Shown one piece after another: positions 51,842-55,080 of a stretch of DNA of 55,080 nt. How positions within the stretch are numbered: position 1 is the first letter of the stretch; the number at the start of each line of letters is the position of its first letter. Made by a program: the position numbers and the translations under genes. This DNA is from Actinomycetota bacterium (GTDB lineage Bacteria > Actinomycetota > Actinomycetes > Nanopelagicales > Nanopelagicaceae), in the NCBI GenBank assembly GCA_009698815.1, contig WLPJ01000006.1, forward strand, positions 1-55,080, given 5' to 3'. Below the pieces are notes generated by a model that made no database searches, had not been told where the DNA came from, and saw only the letters and a list, made by a program, of their open reading frames with translations.

Positions 51842-53083
51842 GTGAACCGCAAAGGATTATTCGTACTTATATATCTACTCCTCACGAGTACTTCATTATC
51901 TGCAACAGCAAACGCTGAAACACTTCCTTTTATAGAAATTCCCCAAAACACAAATGGACGAATGGCGCTTAGGCTCTGTGAATCCCCTGGCAATTTAACT
52001 TGCATCGAGTCTCTAGAAGCACTTCTTCCAAATGGAACATCCAATAAATTAAAGCTGATTTCTTTCTCCACAGGCAGTTATTCAGACTCTCAAAATCAAG
52101 TAAGTGATGATGGTGTCTCACGATGGAGTTTTATTGATGTCGATGGATCTACGCGTGAGGTTAATACTTATGGCTTTCTTAACGGCGAAAATTACAAGGG
52201 AGAGCAAGTAAACTTTAACTTGCAGCCCAAAATGGATTTTGGTTTCATAGATTTACAAATTAAGGATGTTAATTCTGGTATCAAGTTCAAATATGTATTT
52301 AGAAGTTCCTGGGTTGTTCCAGTGGCTGCTTTTCTTATGGCTTCCAATGCCGAATACAGCGACGAAAAAATAACAAATGGCCACAGATACACATATATCG
52401 GTTCGCCATTTGCCGGAACTAATTACTCAGGGGGTCCGCTTTCGGGCCTTTCCGATCGGGCTTCGGATCTTACAAAATCTGATGCAGAGACCATCCGCCT
52501 ATATTTCATAATTGATCATGCCAGCTCCATACCAGGTGGTTCATATGGCGATACCAGATGTAGCAAATTAGGCTATCCAGTGACTTCCCACAACGCCTAC
52601 GGAGGAGGTACTCCTCACTTAGTAGACAACGACACAATGAAGTTTGAAATATATTCTCCGCATTTACTGTCAACTGGCGCTATTAACACTGGTTTTTTTA
52701 GCACCTATATGTCGGTTGCTTGGATGGACTGCATGTGGGCTGGTAACAACATTTCAAAAGCGCCTAAAGTTGAAGTCTCCGTTGTAAATGCCGATGGAAA
52801 GGTCCAAGTAGCTTCAACAGTATTTAAAATTGAAAAGGGATTCCTTGTCGTGCACGCACGAGGATTTCACTACAGCGCTCCCACAATTAAGTTATCTGTC
52901 TCTAAAACGCCACTTGCTGCAGAAATTGAGCCTACCCCTAGCGCTACCCCTGTCGCGACTGCATCGACAAAGCTCGTACCAACTGTCGCCAAGAAAACCA
53001 CAATCCGGTGCGTAAAATTAAAGATTGTAAAAAGCGTAACTGGTACCAAGCCAAAATGCCCGTCTGGTTATAAGAAGTTATAA
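51842..53083 (+). CDS. Secreted protein with C-terminal Cys/Lys module
   Basis: A 413-residue exported protein. A signal peptide covers about residues 1-25 (ending ANA). The body is rich in beta-strand-like sequence without a family I recognise and has cysteines in LCESPGNLTCIE, TRCSKLGYP and MDCMWAGN. A Pro/Thr/Ser-rich linker (about 363-385) precedes a short C-terminal module of about 28 residues with Cys pairs and many Lys, ending PKCPSGYKKL. From memory, modules of this kind recur at the ends of secreted proteins in freshwater actinobacteria, and could bind the cell wall; this was not checked. The start is a leaderless GTG. Confidence 0.68.
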   Translation: MNRKGLFVLIYLLLTSTSLSATANAETLPFIEIPQNTNGRMALRLCESPGNLTCIESLEALLPNGTSNKLKLISFSTGSYSDSQNQVSDDGVSRWSFIDVDGSTREVNTYGFLNGENYKGEQVNFNLQPKMDFGFIDLQIKDVNSGIKFKYVFRSSWVVPVAAFLMASNAEYSDEKITNGHRYTYIGSPFAGTNYSGGPLSGLSDRASDLTKSDAETIRLYFIIDHASSIPGGSYGDTRCSKLGYPVTSHNAYGGGTPHLVDNDTMKFEIYSPHLLSTGAINTGFFSTYMSVAWMDCMWAGNNISKAPKVEVSVVNADGKVQVASTVFKIEKGFLVVHARGFHYSAPTIKLSVSKTPLAAEIEPTPSATPVATASTKLVPTVAKKTTIRCVKLKIVKSVTGTKPKCPSGYKKL

Positions 53084-53086
53084 ATC

Positions 53087-53110
53087 TAGATTCTTTTTGA
53101 ATGGAATCTA
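53087..53110 (+). terminator. Short inverted repeat after the secreted-protein gene
   Basis: TAGATTC at 53087-53093 and GAATCTA at 53104-53110 can form a 7-bp stem with a T-rich 10-base loop. No T-run follows the stem, so it is at best a weak terminator. Confidence 0.35.
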
Positions 53111-53166
53111 TTGCCTTTGCCCTGCCGTAGGTGCACGATGTGAGCACTTCCAGGGAAAGGACAACC

Positions 53167-53598
53167 ATGAAGATCAGCAGCATTATTTCGGGCAAACGTG
53201 TTGAAACTATTTCGGCAAGTGCCAGTATTCACGATGTAGTTAATACCCTGAATTCACATCACATCGGTGCACTGGTTGTATCAAGTGATGGCAAGCGCAT
53301 TGATGGCATTGTCTCTGAACGCGATGTTGTGCGCGCCATGCCCGGCAAACTCGATCAACTAATTGGTATGCATGTTCGCGACATCATGACCGTTGAAGTT
53401 CACACTTGCACACCAGATACCACGGTTGCCGAGCTGATGAAGATGATGACCGAGCACCGTATCCGCCATGTTCCCGTTGTTGATGGCGAAGGCGCATTAA
53501 TATGCATAGTCTCGATCGGCGACGTTGTTAAGAACCGCGTTGGAGAAATGGAATCTGAAAATCAAGCGCTGCGCGATTACGTGGGTACTGGCGCCTAA
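53167..53598 (+). CDS. CBS-domain protein
   Basis: A 143-residue cytoplasmic protein made of two CBS motifs, which bind adenine nucleotides and sense energy state. The start is ATG 53167, six bases after AGGAC, rather than an upstream in-frame ATG. The first CBS has ASIHDVVNTLNSHHIGALVVSS and GIVSERDVVRA. The second has VAELMKMMTEHRIRHVPVVDG and IVSIGDVVKNRV. A helical tail, ENQALRDYVG, follows. Free-standing CBS pairs often bind ATP or AMP and regulate a partner, but no partner domain is attached and the neighbours do not identify it. Confidence 0.88.
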   Translation: MKISSIISGKRVETISASASIHDVVNTLNSHHIGALVVSSDGKRIDGIVSERDVVRAMPGKLDQLIGMHVRDIMTVEVHTCTPDTTVAELMKMMTEHRIRHVPVVDGEGALICIVSIGDVVKNRVGEMESENQALRDYVGTGA

Positions 53599-53645
53599 TT
53601 CTGCGAAGTCGTCAGTTCAGTCAACATCATCCGTACCTCACTTGA

Positions 53646-53657
53646 TAAGGTCAGTCC
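53646..53657 (+). promoter_or_regulatory. -10 box, leaderless promoter of hydrolase
   Basis: TAAGGT at 53646-53651 plus exactly six bases precede the ATG at 53658; no ribosome binding site. Confidence 0.55.
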
Positions 53658-54521
53658 ATGTCGCAACTAAAACTCTCTGATGGCCGCAACTTCGAATACG
53701 AAGATAACGGTGTTAAGTCAGATCAAGCAATCCTCTTTCTTCATGGCACACCTAGCGCCGATAAGCTTTGGTCAAAATGGCTGCCTCAAGTAACCGACTG
53801 TTTAGCAATCGCGGCAAGTCGCGCCGGTTACGGTAAATCAGATCGCCATAAAGGTCGCACGGTCGCCGATGACTTAGCTGATCAACAAGCGTTGCTTGAT
53901 CATTTTCATATTAAAGAATTTGTAGCAATTGGTTGGTCAGGTGGCGGCCCACATGCAATCAACATGACACGCGATCCACGAAATAAGGGTGCAATCACTT
54001 TGGCGGGTGTCGCCGAATGGGGACATGATGATTTAGATTTCTTAGCCGACATGGGACCTGAAAACGAAGAAGAATTCGGTGAAGCACTCAAAGGTGAAGC
54101 AGCGATTCAGGCATGGATGTCAAAGAATGCACCTGCCTATAAAAATATTACGGGGCCCGAAGTTATCTCTGCCTTTGGAGGGTTAATCGGCGATGTCGAT
54201 AAGGCTGCACTCACCCCTGATGTCGCAGCAGACATGGCTATAAATCTCAGACATTCTGTAGTCGATAGTTTTGATGGATGGGCAGATGATGATTTGGCAT
54301 TCGTGCAGAAATTTGGTTTTGATTTAGCTGCGATCAACAAGCCCGTTTTAGTGTGGCAAGGAGATGATGACTTTATGGTTCCTAAAGCTCACGGTGAATG
54401 GCTCGCTAAACACATCCCAACGGCCAAATTAAACTTTCTCCCAGGCCAGGGCCATATCTCGTTAGGAACTGCGTATCGCCTAGAGATTATTAAGCAAGCA
54501 ATGGCGTTGCTAAAGGCTTAG
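53658..54521 (+). CDS. Alpha/beta hydrolase
   Basis: A 287-residue hydrolase. The oxyanion region is FLHGTPSADKLW, the nucleophile elbow GWSGGGPHA holds Ser, Asp is in VWQGDDDFMVP, and His in PGQGHISLG near the end completes the triad. The family covers esterases, epoxide hydrolases and haloalkane dehalogenases; nothing fixes the substrate here. The stop overlaps the stop of a convergent DoxX gene by four bases. Confidence 0.88.
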   Translation: MSQLKLSDGRNFEYEDNGVKSDQAILFLHGTPSADKLWSKWLPQVTDCLAIAASRAGYGKSDRHKGRTVADDLADQQALLDHFHIKEFVAIGWSGGGPHAINMTRDPRNKGAITLAGVAEWGHDDLDFLADMGPENEEEFGEALKGEAAIQAWMSKNAPAYKNITGPEVISAFGGLIGDVDKAALTPDVAADMAINLRHSVVDSFDGWADDDLAFVQKFGFDLAAINKPVLVWQGDDDFMVPKAHGEWLAKHIPTAKLNFLPGQGHISLGTAYRLEIIKQAMALLKA

Positions 54522-54976
54522 TTCTTCTCTACGAAGGGAGTGAGTCTGCCACCGACAACCATGGCAGCGCCGATTAACACAAGATTTTTAACTATGTACT
54601 GTCCTTCAAGAGTTAAATCAAATGGGAAAGATTGAAAACATACCTCAGGAAGAAGTACTAGCGGCAAGAATGTTCCGGGCATTTGTAGGGCAAGGAGAAA
54701 GAGCCCAAAGCGTATAAAGGACGGAAAGAGTAGACATATTCCGATTGTTGCTTCCCAGATACCCAAAATCGGAATGAAAACATCAGGATTAAACCAATAG
54801 ACAGTCTTTATAATTAGGTCATTAGCTGGGCTGTTACCGAAAACTTTAAGAACTCCAAACCAAATAAAAACAATTCCGAGTGAGATTTGAAGCGCTGGCA
54901 TACTGACTCGATTAAGAAATTTAATTAAACTTAGATCAAACTTCTTAAGATCACCGAATTTGCTTATCATTTTCAC
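54518..54976 (-). CDS. DoxX-family membrane protein
   Basis: A 152-residue inner-membrane protein with four hydrophobic segments (about 27-45, 66-84, 86-108 and 130-146). 'QISLGIVFIWFGVLKVFG' in the first helix is the family's usual GxxFxWxGxxK-type pattern. DoxX proteins have been tied to redox and sulfur stress in some bacteria, but this member has no established role. It faces the hydrolase gene convergently, overlapping its end. The upstream leader contains an AGGTGA site three bases from the ATG. Confidence 0.82.
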   Translation of the reverse strand: MKMISKFGDLKKFDLSLIKFLNRVSMPALQISLGIVFIWFGVLKVFGNSPANDLIIKTVYWFNPDVFIPILGIWEATIGICLLFPSFIRFGLFLLALQMPGTFLPLVLLPEVCFQSFPFDLTLEGQYIVKNLVLIGAAMVVGGRLTPFVEKN

Positions 54977-55031
54977 CTATTCTCACTTTTTGCTTTCTTT
55001 ATTTTACCTACCTTTGACTCGTTAGGTGAGT

Positions 55032-55043
55032 TAGAATTTGAGC
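55032..55043 (+). promoter_or_regulatory. -10 box before a mini-ORF
   Basis: TAGAAT at 55032-55037 plus exactly six bases precede a GTG at 55044, matching the leaderless layout seen throughout the window. Confidence 0.5.
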
Positions 55044-55073
55044 GTGACAAGTGATGAGGTGGCTCACGCATGA
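55044..55073 (+). CDS. Nine-codon leader mini-ORF, coupled to next gene
   Basis: GTG at 55044 opens a reading frame of nine codons (MTSDEVAHA) ending in TGA at 55071-55073. The stop overlaps the ATG of the following gene in ATGA. The position right after a leaderless -10 box suggests it is really translated and that ribosomes pass on to the next start, helped by a GAGGTGG site within the mini-ORF. It could be a regulatory leader peptide; the composition is not biased to one amino acid. Confidence 0.45.
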   Translation: MTSDEVAHA

Positions 55074-55080
55074 GCAAAAT
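55070..55080 (+). CDS. Start of a gene cut by the window edge
   Basis: ATG at 55070 begins MSK and runs out of the window. GAGGTGG lies about eight bases upstream and the start overlaps the stop of the mini-ORF. The product cannot be named. Confidence 0.5.

Overview
The window reads as a compact chromosomal segment of a small-genome actinobacterium, most likely a freshwater planktonic lineage of the acI / Nanopelagicales type. This placement is inference. The base composition is AT-rich for an actinobacterium, but gene order and content are actinobacterial: a fabD-fabH-acpP-fabF-accD block beside a DUF3145 gene, leuS-comEA-comEC-holA-rpsT-lepA-hemW-hrcA-dnaJ-rsmE-HIT-phoH-ybeY, and FAH-gltX. 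Intergenic gaps are short and many stops and starts overlap by 1-4 bases. A recurrent promoter layout, TANNNT followed by exactly six bases and then ATG or GTG, indicates widespread leaderless mRNAs. No insertion sequence, prophage or CRISPR array is visible.

Layout. 0-2.2 kb: 5' end of a cold-shock gene, DUF3145, a SIMPL-domain protein and a cupin. 2.2-7.2 kb (minus): type II fatty-acid synthesis operon. 7.3-14.9 kb: electron-transfer flavoprotein, cysteine desulfurase with the tRNA thiolase MnmA, DNA ligase, an unlisted 39-residue membrane protein, nadD, rsfS and a phosphatase. 15.0-35.7 kb: tRNA-Ala, an SDR, leuS, competence genes, holA, rpsT, lepA, a secreted zinc-peptidase-like protein, hemW, a shortened hrcA, dnaJ, rsmE, HIT, phoH, ybeY, a CNNM/CBS protein, a non-catalytic cytidine-deaminase-like protein, FAH and gltX. 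35.7-36.0 kb: tRNA-Gln and tRNA-Glu. 36-43.5 kb (minus): a seven-gene nucleoside uptake and methylthioadenosine/purine salvage operon. 43.6-49.2 kb: a secreted protein, then (minus) an amidohydrolase, mmsA and iolD. 49.2-50.7 kb: the most accessory-looking part, with an atypical tRNA between two long perfect hairpins, followed by a type II toxin-antitoxin pair. 50.8-55.1 kb: an alcohol dehydrogenase, a secreted protein with a basic Cys-containing C-terminal module, a CBS protein, an alpha/beta hydrolase, DoxX, and a leaderless mini-ORF coupled to a gene that leaves the window.

How the parts work together. The fab block makes acyl-ACP for membranes. IscS and MnmA hand sulfur to tRNA wobble uridines. 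The 36-43 kb operon would import nucleosides through a BMP-type ABC transporter, deaminate adenosine-like compounds (possibly methylthioadenosine) and split the resulting 6-oxopurine nucleoside. IolD and MmsA are two steps of inositol breakdown, whose other enzymes are not in this window. The best leads are the odd tRNA locus, the HrcA lacking its middle, the exact six-base leaderless spacing, the deaminase/phosphorylase salvage pair, the rare-start comEC, and the mini-ORF at the right edge. All calls come from reading the sequence and from family knowledge; no database search was run.
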